From Thermanaerovibrio velox DSM 12556 (GTDB taxonomy: Bacteria; Synergistota; Synergistia; Synergistales; Synergistaceae), in NCBI RefSeq assembly GCF_000237825.1, contig NZ_CM001377.1, positions 1,178,001-1,242,000 on the forward strand: 64,000 bases of DNA. Direction: 5' to 3'. The stretch's first letter is position 1. Each line of letters opens with the position of its first letter. The position numbers and the translations under genes were made by a program. Shown one piece after another: positions 24,931 to 34,911 of the stretch. Below the pieces are notes generated by a model that had not been told where the DNA came from, did not search any database, and saw only the letters and a list, made by a program, of their open reading frames with translations.

Positions 24931-25109
24931 CCGGACCTCCTACGATTCTTGGCCTGAGCGGCCTTCTTGCGCTTCTTGATCTCGCTGGGCTTCTCGTAAT
25001 GCTCGTGCTTCCTTGCCTCCCGCAGCACGCCCACCTTCCGAAGCTCCCGCTTGAAACGCTTTAGGGTGTCCTCCAAAGACTCATTATCCCTGCGAACGAC
25101 AGTGGTCAT
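24927..25109 (-). CDS. rpsU: 30S ribosomal protein S21
   Basis: 60 residues of S21: TTVVRRDNESLEDTLKRFKRE at the N-terminus, REARKHEHYEKPSEIKKRK and a basic tail. S21 helps mRNA selection on the 30S subunit. The ATG follows AAAGGGGGG. It lies between the HIT gene and yqeY. Confidence 0.95.
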   Translation of the reverse strand: MTTVVRRDNESLEDTLKRFKRELRKVGVLREARKHEHYEKPSEIKKRKKAAQAKNRRRSG

Positions 25110-25139
25110 CCCCGTTCCCCCCTTTCTATGCCACCTGCT

Positions 25140-25478
25140 CTACCCGGGCGGCCAATTAAACCGTCGGCCCGCAAGCACGTGAACGTGCAGGTGGGGAATA
25201 GTCTGACCGGCCTGTTCTCCGCTGTTCACGACCAACCGAAACCCCTCTCGGTTGACCCCCAGCAGCTCCGCCACGCGAACCGCACCCTCCATCACAGCCC
25301 CCCATACCTCGCCACCCGGCCCCTCCGCAGCACCACATACATGCACCTTCGGGACCACCAAGACGTGAAAGGGTGCCACAGGGTTTATGTCATGAAAGGC
25401 CAGTACCGCATCATCCTCATAAACCTTCCTGGCGGGGACCTCTCCAGACACTATCTTACAGAAAAGGCACGATTCCAT
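25140..25478 (-). CDS. HIT family nucleotide-binding protein (HinT-like)
   Basis: About 112 residues from the ATG at 25476-25478 (MESCLFCKIVSGEVPARKVYED), preceded by GGAGGA. Earlier codons in frame look like read-back into the spacer. The C-terminal histidine triad reads IPHLHVHVLAGRRFNWPPG. HinT-like proteins hydrolyse purine nucleoside phosphoramidates such as aminoacyl-AMP. It sits between the second J-protein gene and rpsU. Confidence 0.92.
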   Translation of the reverse strand: MESCLFCKIVSGEVPARKVYEDDAVLAFHDINPVAPFHVLVVPKVHVCGAAEGPGGEVWGAVMEGAVRVAELLGVNREGFRLVVNSGEQAGQTIPHLHVHVLAGRRFNWPPG

Positions 25479-25515
25479 CGCAACAGATTCCTCCGAACAG
25501 CCAGTTCCCATCATT

Positions 25516-26604
25516 CTACCCCATTGACCTGTTTCTAACAATAGCGGAAGCCCAAACCCTGACCGCAGGGGAAGGATGCGATGAGGCCAGCTTCTCTATC
25601 CGAGGCATCATCCAAGGCTGAGGCCCCTCCCTCTTTACAAGCCTCAGAGCCGCTCCAAGAACCCCCTCATCCTCGGACTTTAGAAACCTGGACATGTCGG
25701 ATACGTCCGGCAAACCAACCCCGGACGGCCACATATCAAGAAGCGCCGCCAAAACTCCAAGGTCCCGATTGCCACAAAAGGGCTTTAAAAGCCCCCGGTC
25801 CCGAACCCCTCCGTACTTAAGCCACCTAAGCACCCCAACCGCATCGGGCCTTCCATACACACCTCCCCAACGGCAGACGCTCCTGGCCACCTCCGCCGCA
25901 GAGGGTTTGAATATGCTCAAAACCCTAGATAAAACCTCCCCGTCCGGCATGCCCCTGGAAAGAGCCAAGACCGCCAAACGCTCCCGGAGCCCCAAATCCT
26001 CTAACTTCCTCAGTTCCTCCAAGGCCAACACCACTACCCCTGGATGGCGGCTCAAAAGCCTTGACTCCAACCTGGGAGATATGTCATGCCCCTCCGCGGG
26101 CCTAGCCCTCTTTAAGATCCAATCAAGCCGGTTCTCCGCCAGGTCCAAGGCCTCCCACAGAGCCCTGTCACGCTCAAAGCTCCTCTTCGCTTCCTCCTTG
26201 CCCACGCCTTCAGAACGGCCAAACCGCATGGCCCCCTTAGCTAGGACCGACCCTATGGAGCTGAGCCAGCTCAACCCCTTAGCTCCCCATGAAAAACCTC
26301 CGGACCTACGCCTGCGCCTAGACCGCCTGGTCTGCCAAGTCCCACTCGCGGCATCCCTGGCAGTCCCCTGCGCAGAAGCCGCCTTCGCACCCCCCGTCTG
26401 GCCAAGAGCACCGAATGATCCACTTTGAACCGCCTCTCGGATGGACATGTAGGCCCTGTTTATCTCCGCAAACCGACGAGAGTGCTCGGGACCCGCCACA
26501 TCGGGGTGGTAGGTCCTGGCAAGACGCCGAAACGCCGACTTAACGTCATCCCAACTAGCACCGGGGGAAAGCCCTAACGTCTTGAGATCAACCTCAAGGC
26601 TCAC
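25516..26604 (-). CDS. J-domain protein with helical-repeat C-terminus, partner of the second Hsp70
   Basis: 362 residues. The N-terminal J-domain (about 1-65) has LKTLGLSPGASWDDVKSAFR and the HPD motif in RTYHPDVAG. There is no Gly/Phe region and no zinc-finger region. A basic low-complexity linker (about 80-120, RRSRRRRRSGG) leads to about 240 residues of helix pairs resembling HEAT repeats (SRLLSRHPGVVVLALEELRK, VLGAALRLVKREGP). It is thus a class C J-protein, different from the true DnaJ at 31240. GTG start; it overlaps the upstream Hsp70 gene by 11 nt, so the two are probably a dedicated pair. Confidence 0.8.
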   Translation of the reverse strand: MSLEVDLKTLGLSPGASWDDVKSAFRRLARTYHPDVAGPEHSRRFAEINRAYMSIREAVQSGSFGALGQTGGAKAASAQGTARDAASGTWQTRRSRRRRRSGGFSWGAKGLSWLSSIGSVLAKGAMRFGRSEGVGKEEAKRSFERDRALWEALDLAENRLDWILKRARPAEGHDISPRLESRLLSRHPGVVVLALEELRKLEDLGLRERLAVLALSRGMPDGEVLSRVLSIFKPSAAEVARSVCRWGGVYGRPDAVGVLRWLKYGGVRDRGLLKPFCGNRDLGVLAALLDMWPSGVGLPDVSDMSRFLKSEDEGVLGAALRLVKREGPQPWMMPRIEKLASSHPSPAVRVWASAIVRNRSMG

Positions 26605-28219
26605 CGTTAAGCACCCTCTCCATGTCTAAAATCAGCCGGTCCAACACGTCCAGGGCCTCCATAGCAAGCCCCTCCTGTCCAGTCCCGCTAAGACGCCTCA
26701 CCTTGCCAACCATGCTAAGAAGCCTATCCTGCACCTGCCTCGACGCGGACATGCTGATAACCGCCAGACGAGCCTCCCTCTCGCGAAGCTCCCTCTCCAG
26801 GTCAAATGAGGCAGCCCCACCGGACAGGGCAAGATCTACAACCCTGCTGGCAGACCAGTTAGCGGTCATTACCTTTACTCGAAGAAGCCCTCCGGTGTCC
26901 ACCACCAGGGAAAGCCTTACATCCCCGGTCTCCCCAGAAGGGACCGGCACCCGATATATAACCCTGGACCCAGAAGGCCCCCGCAAAACCCCCTCTCCCT
27001 GAACCAGCGTAACCGCCCCATCCAGGTGATCCAACGAAACCGACGACGAAGCCTCCGCAGGAAGGGGTGAACCCCGATGAACCAGCGTCCGCACGGAACC
27101 GTCCTTCAAAACCACCCCCACCGAAGCACTTAAAACGTCTATGAGGAGCCTTTGCCCCCCCTGCCTTATGAAAAGGCTAGCTCCTAAGGCCACCGCTTCA
27201 TCGGGACAGACCTTCATGTGCTCAATAGGGCCCACCCGCTCGCTAAGGCGCCGTCTAAGAAGGGGTATCCTTCCACTACCCCCCACCACAACCAGCCGAT
27301 CCGGACGATGACGACGAAACAGCCTCTCCGTAAGGCGTACCACTTCGTCCACCACCGGGGCTATTATCCCCTCCAGATCCTCCCTGGTCACCCTAAGGGG
27401 CCCTGTATCATCAAAACCCCACGGAGGAACCCAGTCCACCACCCCCACGTCCGAAAGGGCAATCTTAACCTGCTCTGCCTCCCTAAGAACCATGAGCCAA
27501 CGGGGGTCAACCTCGTCAAGAGGCACGCTCCCAAGGTGACGCCAAAGCCACACCGCAAGACGCCGGTCCAAATCATACCCACCTAGGTCCTTGCGCCCTA
27601 AACTGTCCAACACCTGGAACACCCCGTCCTCACCCTCGAGGACCGATATGTCCAGGGTACCTCCACCAAAGTCAAGGATGAGGAACCTGCCGTCCGAAGC
27701 CACCGAAAGAGCGGCGGCGGTGGGCTCGTTTAAAACCCTAACAAACTCGAAGCCCGCCCCCTTCGCGGAACGATATAATGCCCCCCTCTCGGGGAAACCG
27801 AAGTGGGCGGGAACAGTTATCACCGCAGAGGTCACAAAACTCCCAAGCGACGCCTCCGCATCCTCCCTCAGAAGGCAGAGAAGATGCGATAAAAGGTCCT
27901 CCGCCCCATAGGCCCTGCCCCCGCAACGGGCAACCCAGTCCGTACCAAGCTTTCTCTTTATATCCCACCACATGTCACCGGAGGATATGGCGGAGCCCCT
28001 TAAGGCATCATCCCCACAAAGGAAACGCCCATCCCTGTATGCCACGTAAGAGGGAGTCCTGGTCTTGCCCCAACGATTGGGCAATACCCTGGGCACCCCC
28101 CCGGGGGGACAGTATGAAACCAGGGAATAGCGAGTTCCCAGGTCTATTCCTATTACGGGCTCCTTCAACAGAACACCCCCGCGAACTACATATGCGAACC
28201 CAACGGGACCGTGATACAT
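26594..28219 (-). CDS. Second Hsp70-family ATPase, short DnaK-like
   Basis: About 541 residues. Hsp70 motifs are intact: [15 protein letters not shown] (phosphate 1), VITVPAHFGFPERGAL, RVLNEPTAAALSV, LILDFGGGTLDISVLEG (phosphate 2) and VVVGGSGRIPLLRRRL. A beta substrate domain (about 390-480) and a short helical end follow, giving about 70 residues less than DnaK. The ATG at 28217-28219 follows GGTGAT; a TTG 17 codons later is an alternative. Co-translation with a J-protein lacking DnaJ features suggests a specialised chaperone, somewhat like HscC or YegD types. The client is unknown. Confidence 0.85.
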   Translation of the reverse strand: MYHGPVGFAYVVRGGVLLKEPVIGIDLGTRYSLVSYCPPGGVPRVLPNRWGKTRTPSYVAYRDGRFLCGDDALRGSAISSGDMWWDIKRKLGTDWVARCGGRAYGAEDLLSHLLCLLREDAEASLGSFVTSAVITVPAHFGFPERGALYRSAKGAGFEFVRVLNEPTAAALSVASDGRFLILDFGGGTLDISVLEGEDGVFQVLDSLGRKDLGGYDLDRRLAVWLWRHLGSVPLDEVDPRWLMVLREAEQVKIALSDVGVVDWVPPWGFDDTGPLRVTREDLEGIIAPVVDEVVRLTERLFRRHRPDRLVVVGGSGRIPLLRRRLSERVGPIEHMKVCPDEAVALGASLFIRQGGQRLLIDVLSASVGVVLKDGSVRTLVHRGSPLPAEASSSVSLDHLDGAVTLVQGEGVLRGPSGSRVIYRVPVPSGETGDVRLSLVVDTGGLLRVKVMTANWSASRVVDLALSGGAASFDLERELREREARLAVISMSASRQVQDRLLSMVGKVRRLSGTGQEGLAMEALDVLDRLILDMERVLNGEP

Positions 28220-28272
28220 CAAGTATCACCGGGAAACCCTAAGACAACGAACCCAAGGACACCTCACTGGGC

Positions 28273-29602
28273 TTACAAAGGATACAACAAATCATCGGAC
28301 GGGACAAAAGCCCCCTCCCCCACCACAAGGGTCCCTCCCATCGATGCGGTGGGAGTCAGCTCTACCACCACCCCCAAAGGCCCATGATAGGGGAAACGAA
28401 CCCTTACAAACCCCTCGGTAAGACCGTCCGCCAGGCCTTCCGACACCCTCTCCACCAACACCGTAACCCTACGGCCAACAAACCTGGAAGCGAAGCTCTC
28501 CAACCGGGAAGCCCCCAATTCCAAGAGCCTATTAAGCCTCGCCCGAACCACATCCGGCGCCGGCCTCTCCCAATTAAAAGCCGGAGTGCCCGGCCTTGGG
28601 GAGTACGAAAAAGGATGTATACGCCCCACCGAGGCCCGATCAAGGACCGTCAGGGTTTTCTCAAAGGCCTCATCGTCCTCCCCTGGGAACCCAACCATCA
28701 CATCGGAACTCAGATGAAGATCATCGCCCAGGATGCTCCTAGCCCGGTCAGCCAGGGCCACATAATCATCCCCCCGGTAGCCCCTCCCCATCCGCCTAAG
28801 GACGGAGTCATCCCCACTTTGGAGGGGGATGTGCAGGTGCCTCATAAATGCCCCACAGTCCCCTAGGACACGGAGCAACCTCTCCCCAACAGAAAAAGGC
28901 TCGATGGAACCAAAGCGAAGCCTCTTGAGCCCCGCCACCTTCCCCAATGCTTCCACCAGATCCGCCAGGTCAAGGCCCTCCCAGTTGTAATCCCCCAGAT
29001 GAACCCCGGTGAGCACGACCTCTAAAGCCCCGGAATCCAAAACCCTACGCGCCTCATCCAAGACATCCCCAAAGGGTCTCGATATCGAAGGACCTCTGAG
29101 CTTGGGGATTATGCAGTACGTACAACCCCTGGAACACCCGTCTTGGACCTTAATGAACGCCCTGGTGTGCCTGGTGGGTCTTAAAAGCGAAAGGGAATCC
29201 CAGGAGCTTCCTCTCTCCCTGTAGACGGGCTCCAACCTCTCCCCTCGGACGTGACGTTCCACCAGCTGGGGCACCAGATGCTTCATACCGTTAACCAGAC
29301 CCACGTCCACTCCCATGCTCGAGAGGTCCTCATCGGACACCCGGTCAACCCAACATCCGCAAACCACCAAAAGGGCATCGGGGTTCCTGCGCCTCAGACG
29401 CCTTACCTCCTGCCGGGCCTTCCTCTCCGCCTCGGCGGTCACCGCACAGCTGACCAACACCATAACCCCCGCATCCTCTACCCTCTGGGCCTCATCGGGC
29501 CCCCAAGGAGAGCAGCTCGGAAGCTATGGCATCCCCTTCATACTGATTTACCCTGCACCCGTGGGACACCACGAAAAAACCAACCCCCGCTAGACCGCTC
29601 AC
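28273..29602 (-). pseudogene. mtaB: tRNA (t6A37) methylthiotransferase MtaB, interrupted by a +1 frameshift
   Basis: The C-terminal frame (from before 29463 to 28273) has SCAVTAEAERKARQEV, the radical-SAM site GCSRGCTYCIIPKLRG, LRFGSIEPFSV, HLHIPLQSGDDSVLRRMGR and a TRAM end. The first 35 residues lie in another frame from the GTG at 29602: GFFVVSHGCRVNQYEGDAI with the first cluster Cys, stopping at TGA just after a GGGGG run (29500-29504). Removing one G joins the frames into exactly 442 residues, normal for MtaB, which makes ms2t6A37 in tRNA. The GTG overlaps the rsmE stop and follows GGAGGTG, so the start is sound. Error, mutation or recoding are possible. Confidence 0.85.
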
Positions 29603-30324
29603 AGGGAACACACCTCCGGGTGAAGGATCCTTGCCGCCCCTAGGGCAGCGGCGACCGCGGTGGACGCCCTAAGCACCCTGGGACCCAAGGAGACCGCCTT
29701 AAAACCCGCCCCCTTGAGGATCTCCACCTCCCTAGCAGTCCAATCACCTTCCGGCCCCACCGCGATAGCCAGGTCTCCCTCCGGCAAGGCGGATACCAGA
29801 GGCACGGAATCGGGGGACAAAAACGCCCCCAATCGAACCTCCGGCAGCTCCGACAGATCCAGCACATCCAGGGGCTTCAAATCCATGAGCTCCGGGGCCC
29901 TAAGAGCTCCACACTGCCTGGTGGACTCGAAGAGAATCCTCTCGTAACGCTCCTTCTTCCGCCCCCAGTCATCCGGCCTAGGAACGGAACGTTCACAAAG
30001 AACTGGCCAAATCCTGGCAACCCCAAGCTCACAGGCCACCCTTAGAACCTGATCCCATTGATCCGCCTTCAGAAAACCAACCAGGAGATCCACCCTTCGA
30101 AGGTAATCAACCCCAGGGGAACTAGAAACCTCAAGGGCCTCAACTCCGTAAGGGGTGACCTGAATCCTTAAGAGCACCGACCCCTCCTGGCAAAGGCCCT
30201 CCACAAGGGCACCGGTGTAACATCTTAAGACCTTAGTAAGGTGCCTAGCCTGGGCCTGATCCAGCAGGTACCTGCCTTCTCCTGTCTTCGTACAGCTCTC
30301 AAGCCTTAGGCGATGCAAGGACAC
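29599..30324 (-). CDS. rsmE: 16S rRNA (uracil1498-N3)-methyltransferase RsmE
   Basis: 241 residues of the SPOUT class: an N-terminal PUA-like part (HLTKVLRCYTGALVEGL) and the C-terminal knot with ERSVPRP, AVGPEGDWTAREVE and SLGPRVLRASTA. It methylates U1498 of 16S rRNA. A GTG at 30322-30324 is taken as the start; a TTG two codons later has better spacing to GGTGGGG. It overlaps prmA by 26 nt at most and is coupled to mtaB, forming a translation-modification block. Confidence 0.92.
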   Translation of the reverse strand: MSLHRLRLESCTKTGEGRYLLDQAQARHLTKVLRCYTGALVEGLCQEGSVLLRIQVTPYGVEALEVSSSPGVDYLRRVDLLVGFLKADQWDQVLRVACELGVARIWPVLCERSVPRPDDWGRKKERYERILFESTRQCGALRAPELMDLKPLDVLDLSELPEVRLGAFLSPDSVPLVSALPEGDLAIAVGPEGDWTAREVEILKGAGFKAVSLGPRVLRASTAVAAALGAARILHPEVCSL

Positions 30325-31174
30325 CCCACCAGTCCCCCTGGGTCATCTCCGCCAAAACATCCATCCCGTTTTCCCTAAGGGCCTCCATGAACTCATCTCT
30401 CTCGGCGGCTAGAAGCCCGGAGAAAACGCAAAGCCCCCGATCAGTCAGAACCTCACCCACTTGGGGAAGCATAGTCAAAAGGGGATCCTTCAATATGTTT
30501 GCGGTGACCAAGTCAACCTTCTGGGAGAAGCCCTTCAAGAGATCCCCCTCCTCAAAGGACACCTGGCCCTCCAGCTGGTTGAGAGATAGGTTCTCCTCAA
30601 GCTCTGAGGCCACCGTACCATCCAAATCCCTGGCAAAAACCCTTGAAGCCCCGAGCTTCAACGCCCCTATGGCGAGGATCCCGGATCCAGTCCCCACGTC
30701 CAAGGCGCTGAAGCCCCTACCCAGGGAATCGCAGGCCCTCTCCATGAGCTCAAGGGCTATCCTGGTGCTCTCGTGATACCCGGTTCCAAAGGCACTGCCG
30801 GGTTTTATTATTATGGGCACCCGGTCCCCTTCATAGGAATCCGCATGCCACGGAGCGGTTATGACGAAAGACCTTCCAGCCTCAACCGGGGTAAAGCCCT
30901 CCTCGCAAACCTTATACCAAGGCTGGTTTTCAAGCTTCCCAGAGTCCTCCACCACGATCCCAGGGATGTCCCGGAGGGCATCCAAAAGCCTCCCCTGCCA
31001 ATACCCAAGGTCATGGGATGACAGGAAATAGTATCGAATCCTAACCCCTGACGGCAACTCCTGAACCTCAGATCCGCAGCTGCCCGCTATGTCAGCGGCG
31101 GACATGAGCGCATCCTCGTATCCATCCGGCCCCATGAGGGTTATGTACCACCAAAAAGAGCCCAAACGACACAC
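30299..31174 (-). CDS. prmA: Ribosomal protein L11 methyltransferase
   Basis: 291 residues: an N-terminal substrate-recognition domain (about 1-110), the linker IIKPGSAFGTGYHESTRIALELME, and a class I SAM domain with LDVGTGSGILAIGALKLGA and LVTANILKDPLLTMLP (NxxxxP-type). PrmA trimethylates L11 lysines and its N-terminus. The start is GTG at 31174 or, with better spacing to AGAGGGG, the TTG three codons later. It follows dnaJ after a hairpin terminator. Confidence 0.93.
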   Translation of the reverse strand: MCRLGSFWWYITLMGPDGYEDALMSAADIAGSCGSEVQELPSGVRIRYYFLSSHDLGYWQGRLLDALRDIPGIVVEDSGKLENQPWYKVCEEGFTPVEAGRSFVITAPWHADSYEGDRVPIIIKPGSAFGTGYHESTRIALELMERACDSLGRGFSALDVGTGSGILAIGALKLGASRVFARDLDGTVASELEENLSLNQLEGQVSFEEGDLLKGFSQKVDLVTANILKDPLLTMLPQVGEVLTDRGLCVFSGLLAAERDEFMEALRENGMDVLAEMTQGDWWGVLASPKA

Positions 31175-31200
31175 CCCTCTCTAGTACTCTCTGAAACTCC

Positions 31201-31231
31201 AAAAGGGGGAAGCGCCGAAAGCACTTCCCCC
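31201..31231 (-). terminator. Terminator-like hairpin between dnaJ and prmA
   Basis: An 11-bp stem (GGGGGAAGYGC type, 31205-31215 with 31221-31231, one G-U pair) and 5-nt loop, followed on the minus strand by TTTTGG. It probably reduces heat-shock readthrough into the rRNA/tRNA-modification genes downstream. Confidence 0.75.
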
Positions 31232-31239
31232 CACATGGG

Positions 31240-32388
31240 TTAACCTCCGAAAAAGCCCTTCAGCTTGTCTAGTATACCCTCTTCCTGTCGGACTTTTACG
31301 TTCATCTCCTGGGCTAAGGCCTGAAGAAGCGCCCTTTGCCTCTCCGTCAGGTTCTTGGGAACCACGACCCTCACCTGAACCAGAAGATCCCCCCTGCCGC
31401 CGCCCATCCTGGGCATGCCCTTGCCTCTGATCTTCAGCACCGATCCCGGCTGAGTCCCAGGCGGTATCTCTATCCGCTCCACCCCGTCAAAGGTCTCCAG
31501 GGAGATCTCGCTGCCAAGGGCAGCCTGGGGGAATGCGACGTCCACCTTAACCCTGAGATCCGCCCCATGTCTTTCAAAGACCTTATGGGGCATGACCTCC
31601 ACTATGAGGAAGAGATCTCCGGGAGGCCCACCGTTGATCCCCGCCTCGCCCTCGCCGGGAATCCTAAGCCTGGTTCCGGTCTCTACCCCCTTGGGGATCT
31701 TAATCTCAACCCGGTGCGGTACCCTCACCCGGCCCTGCCCCTTGCACTCCTTGCAGGGGCTGTTTATCACCCTACCCTTACCGGAGCACCTGGGACAGGT
31801 GTTGACCTGCACGAACTGGCCAAAAGGGGTCCTCATGGACTGCTCCACCTGACCGCGGCCACCACAGCTAGGACAGGTCTCGGGCTTAGTCCCGGGTTCC
31901 GCCCCAGACCCCCCACACCTCATGCAGGTCTCCCATCGAGGTATGGTGAGCTCCTTCGATGAACCCCTGAAGGCCTCCTCCAAGGTAACCTGCAAAACCG
32001 TCTCCACGTCGGCTCCCCTTCGGGGGCCGGAGGGGCCCCTTCCGGGGCGCCCCCCCACACCGCCGAAGAAGTTCTCGAAAAGATCGCCGAAGAGATCCCC
32101 AAACGGATCACCACCAAACCCGCCGAACCCCTCAAATGGATTACCCCCGGGAGGAACGTCTCCCACATACCCAAACTGGTCGTACTGGGCACGTTTGGCA
32201 GGATCGCTCAAGACCTCGTAAGCCTCGTTGATCTCCTTAAATTTGGCCTCCGCGTCCTTATCGTTCGGGTTCGCGTCCGGATGATACTTACGAGCAAGCT
32301 TGCGGTAGGCCTTCTTTATCTCCTCCGACGTGGCCTCCCGGGATACTCCCAATATGTCATAATAATCCTTCTTTCCCGGAGCAGCCAC
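31240..32388 (-). CDS. dnaJ: Chaperone protein DnaJ
   Basis: 382 residues, class A: J-domain ([23 protein letters not shown] in [10 protein letters not shown]), a Gly/Phe region ([13 protein letters not shown]), four zinc motifs of the CxxCxGxG type ([32 protein letters not shown]), and two beta client domains. It delivers substrates to DnaK. GTG start after GGAGGG. It is last of the classical hrcA-grpE-dnaK-dnaJ group. Confidence 0.97.
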   Translation of the reverse strand: MAAPGKKDYYDILGVSREATSEEIKKAYRKLARKYHPDANPNDKDAEAKFKEINEAYEVLSDPAKRAQYDQFGYVGDVPPGGNPFEGFGGFGGDPFGDLFGDLFENFFGGVGGRPGRGPSGPRRGADVETVLQVTLEEAFRGSSKELTIPRWETCMRCGGSGAEPGTKPETCPSCGGRGQVEQSMRTPFGQFVQVNTCPRCSGKGRVINSPCKECKGQGRVRVPHRVEIKIPKGVETGTRLRIPGEGEAGINGGPPGDLFLIVEVMPHKVFERHGADLRVKVDVAFPQAALGSEISLETFDGVERIEIPPGTQPGSVLKIRGKGMPRMGGGRGDLLVQVRVVVPKNLTERQRALLQALAQEMNVKVRQEEGILDKLKGFFGG

Positions 32389-32403
32389 CGGCCACCACCC
32401 TCC

Positions 32404-34221
32404 TTAAGCCCTTCCGGCGTCCTTGAAGTCCGCGTCCACGGAACCGGTATCATGCCCCGTTCCGGAGGCGTCCGATGGGCTCTCAGCACCGCCGGAGGCA
32501 GAGTATATCTTATGAGATATGCCGTGAAGCGCCTGGGTGAGCTCCTCAATGCCCCGCCTTATGGCAGCCGCATCGTCCTTGGCGGTGAGCTCCTTAAGAG
32601 CCTTCACCTTATCCTCCACCGGAGCCTTCTCATCGGAGGTAAGCTTGTCCCCAAGATCCCTCAGGGTCTTCTCGGTGTTGTACACCAAGCTCTCCGCCTC
32701 GTTCCTGGCCTCCGCAAGCTCCTTCTTGCGGCGGTCCTCCTCCTCATGCTGCTCCGCCTCCCTGCGGAGACGCTCTATCTCCGCCTCGGAGAGCCTTGAG
32801 GACTGTATCGTTATGTGCTGGGCCTTGCCGGTTCCCTTGTCCTTGGCGGTGACGTTAACTATACCATTGGCATCCACCTCAAAGGTGACCTCTATCTGGG
32901 GCACCCCCCTGGGTGCGGGAGGAATCCCATCGAGGATGAAGCGCCCAAGCTCCACGTTGTCGTTAGCCATGGGACGCTCCCCCTGGAGCACCCGTATCTC
33001 CACCTGGGGCTGGTTGTCCGCCGCGGTGGTAAAAACCTGGCTCTTGGAGCAGGGAATCGCAGTGTTCCTCTCTATTATCTTGGTGAACACCCCTCCCAAG
33101 GTCTCAAGACCAAGGGACAAGGGGGTCACGTCAACCAACACTATCCCGCTCTTCTCCCCACTGAGCACCGCACCCTGTATGGCAGCCCCCACCGCCACAC
33201 ACTCGTCCGGGTTGATGCCCTTGGTGGGCTCCTTGCCCAACAGCTCCTTAACCTTACGCTGCACCATTGGCATCCTGGTAGAACCACCGACCAGAAGGAC
33301 CTTGTCTATCTGAGAGGCACTGAGTCCCGCATCCTCTAGCGCCCTCTTGGTGGGGGCCACGGTCCTCTCAAGAAGGTCCGCGGTCATGTCCTCGAACTTG
33401 GCCCGGGTCAAGGTGAGCTCCAGGTGCTTGGGACCGTTCTGATCCGCAGTTATAAAGGGCAGGGATATGGTGGTCTCCATCATGGAGGAAAGCTCTATCT
33501 TCGCCTTCTCCGCCGCCTCCCGGAGACGCTGGAACGCCATCTTGTCGTTCCTCAGGTCTATGCCCTCGGACTTCCTGAACTCGTCTATCATCCAGTCCAC
33601 TATGCGCATATCCCAGTCGTCACCGCCCAGGTGGTTGTCCCCAGAGGTGGCAAGCACCTCGAAGACCCCATCTCCAACGTCCAGGATGGACACGTCAAAG
33701 GTCCCACCGCCCAGGTCGAACACCAGTATCTTGTGGTCCCCCTCCTTGTCCACCCCGTAGGCAAGGCAAGCAGCGGTGGGCTCGTTTATGACCCGCAAGA
33801 CCTCAAGCCCCGCTATGGTACCCGCATCCTTAGTGGCCTGCCGCTGAGCATCGGTGAAGTAAGCAGGACACGTTATGACCGCCTGAGTAACCGGCTCCCC
33901 AAGGTAGTCCTCCGCGTCCTTCTTGAGCTTCTGGAGTATCATGGCAGATATCTCCTGGGGAGTGTAGGCCTTGCCGTCTATGTTGACCTTGTAATCGGAC
34001 CCCATCTTACGCTTTATGGAGATAATGGTCCTGTCGGCGTTGACTATGGCCTGCCTCTTGGCCAACTGTCCCACAAGCCTCTCCCCGTCCTTGGTGAAGG
34101 CCACCACCGACGGAGTGGTCCTGCTGCCCTCCGCGTTAGGTATTACCGTTATGTTGTCCCCTTCCTTGACCGCCACACAGCTGTTGGTGGTCCCAAGGTC
34201 TATTCCTATCACCTTTCCCAT
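32404..34221 (-). CDS. dnaK: Chaperone protein DnaK
   Basis: About 605 residues from the ATG at 34219-34221 ([17 protein letters not shown]). A spurious upstream extension of 7 codons is rejected because GAGGGTG lies correctly for this ATG. Hsp70 elements: [32 protein letters not shown], the linker [15 protein letters not shown], the beta substrate domain and a helical lid ending in an acidic tail. It works with DnaJ and GrpE. Confidence 0.98.
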   Translation of the reverse strand: MGKVIGIDLGTTNSCVAVKEGDNITVIPNAEGSRTTPSVVAFTKDGERLVGQLAKRQAIVNADRTIISIKRKMGSDYKVNIDGKAYTPQEISAMILQKLKKDAEDYLGEPVTQAVITCPAYFTDAQRQATKDAGTIAGLEVLRVINEPTAACLAYGVDKEGDHKILVFDLGGGTFDVSILDVGDGVFEVLATSGDNHLGGDDWDMRIVDWMIDEFRKSEGIDLRNDKMAFQRLREAAEKAKIELSSMMETTISLPFITADQNGPKHLELTLTRAKFEDMTADLLERTVAPTKRALEDAGLSASQIDKVLLVGGSTRMPMVQRKVKELLGKEPTKGINPDECVAVGAAIQGAVLSGEKSGIVLVDVTPLSLGLETLGGVFTKIIERNTAIPCSKSQVFTTAADNQPQVEIRVLQGERPMANDNVELGRFILDGIPPAPRGVPQIEVTFEVDANGIVNVTAKDKGTGKAQHITIQSSRLSEAEIERLRREAEQHEEEDRRKKELAEARNEAESLVYNTEKTLRDLGDKLTSDEKAPVEDKVKALKELTAKDDAAAIRRGIEELTQALHGISHKIYSASGGAESPSDASGTGHDTGSVDADFKDAGRA

Positions 34222-34281
34222 GAAAAACACCCTCTTTCGCAAGATTTTTCTACTTCTCTATGCTGACTTTATACCTCTGCC

Positions 34282-34905
34282 TCAGCCCTTGAACTTTGCA
34301 ACCTTAACAAGGGCGGGCCTTATCAACTTTCCCCCTAACAGATACCCCCTTTGGAGCTCCGCCACCACCTTGCCGTCCATCTCCGGATCCCCGGTCTCCT
34401 CAAAGTCCACCGCCTCGTGGACCGAAGGATCGAAAGCCCCCTCCGAAGCAACCCGCTCCAGGCCAAGGCTCTCCAGGGCGGAGAGGAACTGGCGGGCCAC
34501 CATCTGAACCCCCTTTATCACCGGGTCATCCACCCTGTCGGTGCAGGACAAAAGGGTCCTCTCCAGGTTGTCCAACACCGGGATCAAAAGGCCCACCGCG
34601 GACTCCGCAGATCTCTTCCTCTCCACCTCCCGATCCCTTTCAACCCGCCTTACATAGTTTGTGAAGTCCGCTTTGTTGCGCAAAGCCTCCTTCATGAGGT
34701 CATCGTAGCTGTCCTTTAACTTGGACAGCTCCTCCTCCATCCTCTTTATATCCCGATCCTTACCCCGAAGCATCTCCACCAGCTCCACCTTGGACATCTC
34801 CGCCACCATAAGATCCTCCTGGCGGGACACCTCCGCAGAAGGGGAAGCCCCCTCCTGGGAAGCAGGACCATCAAAAGCTGCATCAATCAAGCGATTCTCT
34901 TCCAT
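34282..34905 (-). CDS. grpE: Nucleotide exchange factor GrpE
   Basis: 207 residues: an acidic disordered N-terminus, a long coiled coil (about 40-110, DRDIKRMEEELSKLKDSYDD), and the compact beta domain with LIPVLDNLERTL, ALESLGLERV and a final GYLLGGKLIRPALVKV. It releases ADP from DnaK. The ATG follows GGAGGAG, 6 nt after hrcA. Confidence 0.96.
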   Translation of the reverse strand: MEENRLIDAAFDGPASQEGASPSAEVSRQEDLMVAEMSKVELVEMLRGKDRDIKRMEEELSKLKDSYDDLMKEALRNKADFTNYVRRVERDREVERKRSAESAVGLLIPVLDNLERTLLSCTDRVDDPVIKGVQMVARQFLSALESLGLERVASEGAFDPSVHEAVDFEETGDPEMDGKVVAELQRGYLLGGKLIRPALVKVAKFKG

Positions 34906-34911
34906 GGCACG

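Noticed and set aside
27388-27582. Short frame inside the second Hsp70 gene
   Set aside because: Lies entirely in the coding region of a clear Hsp70 and shows no start signal.
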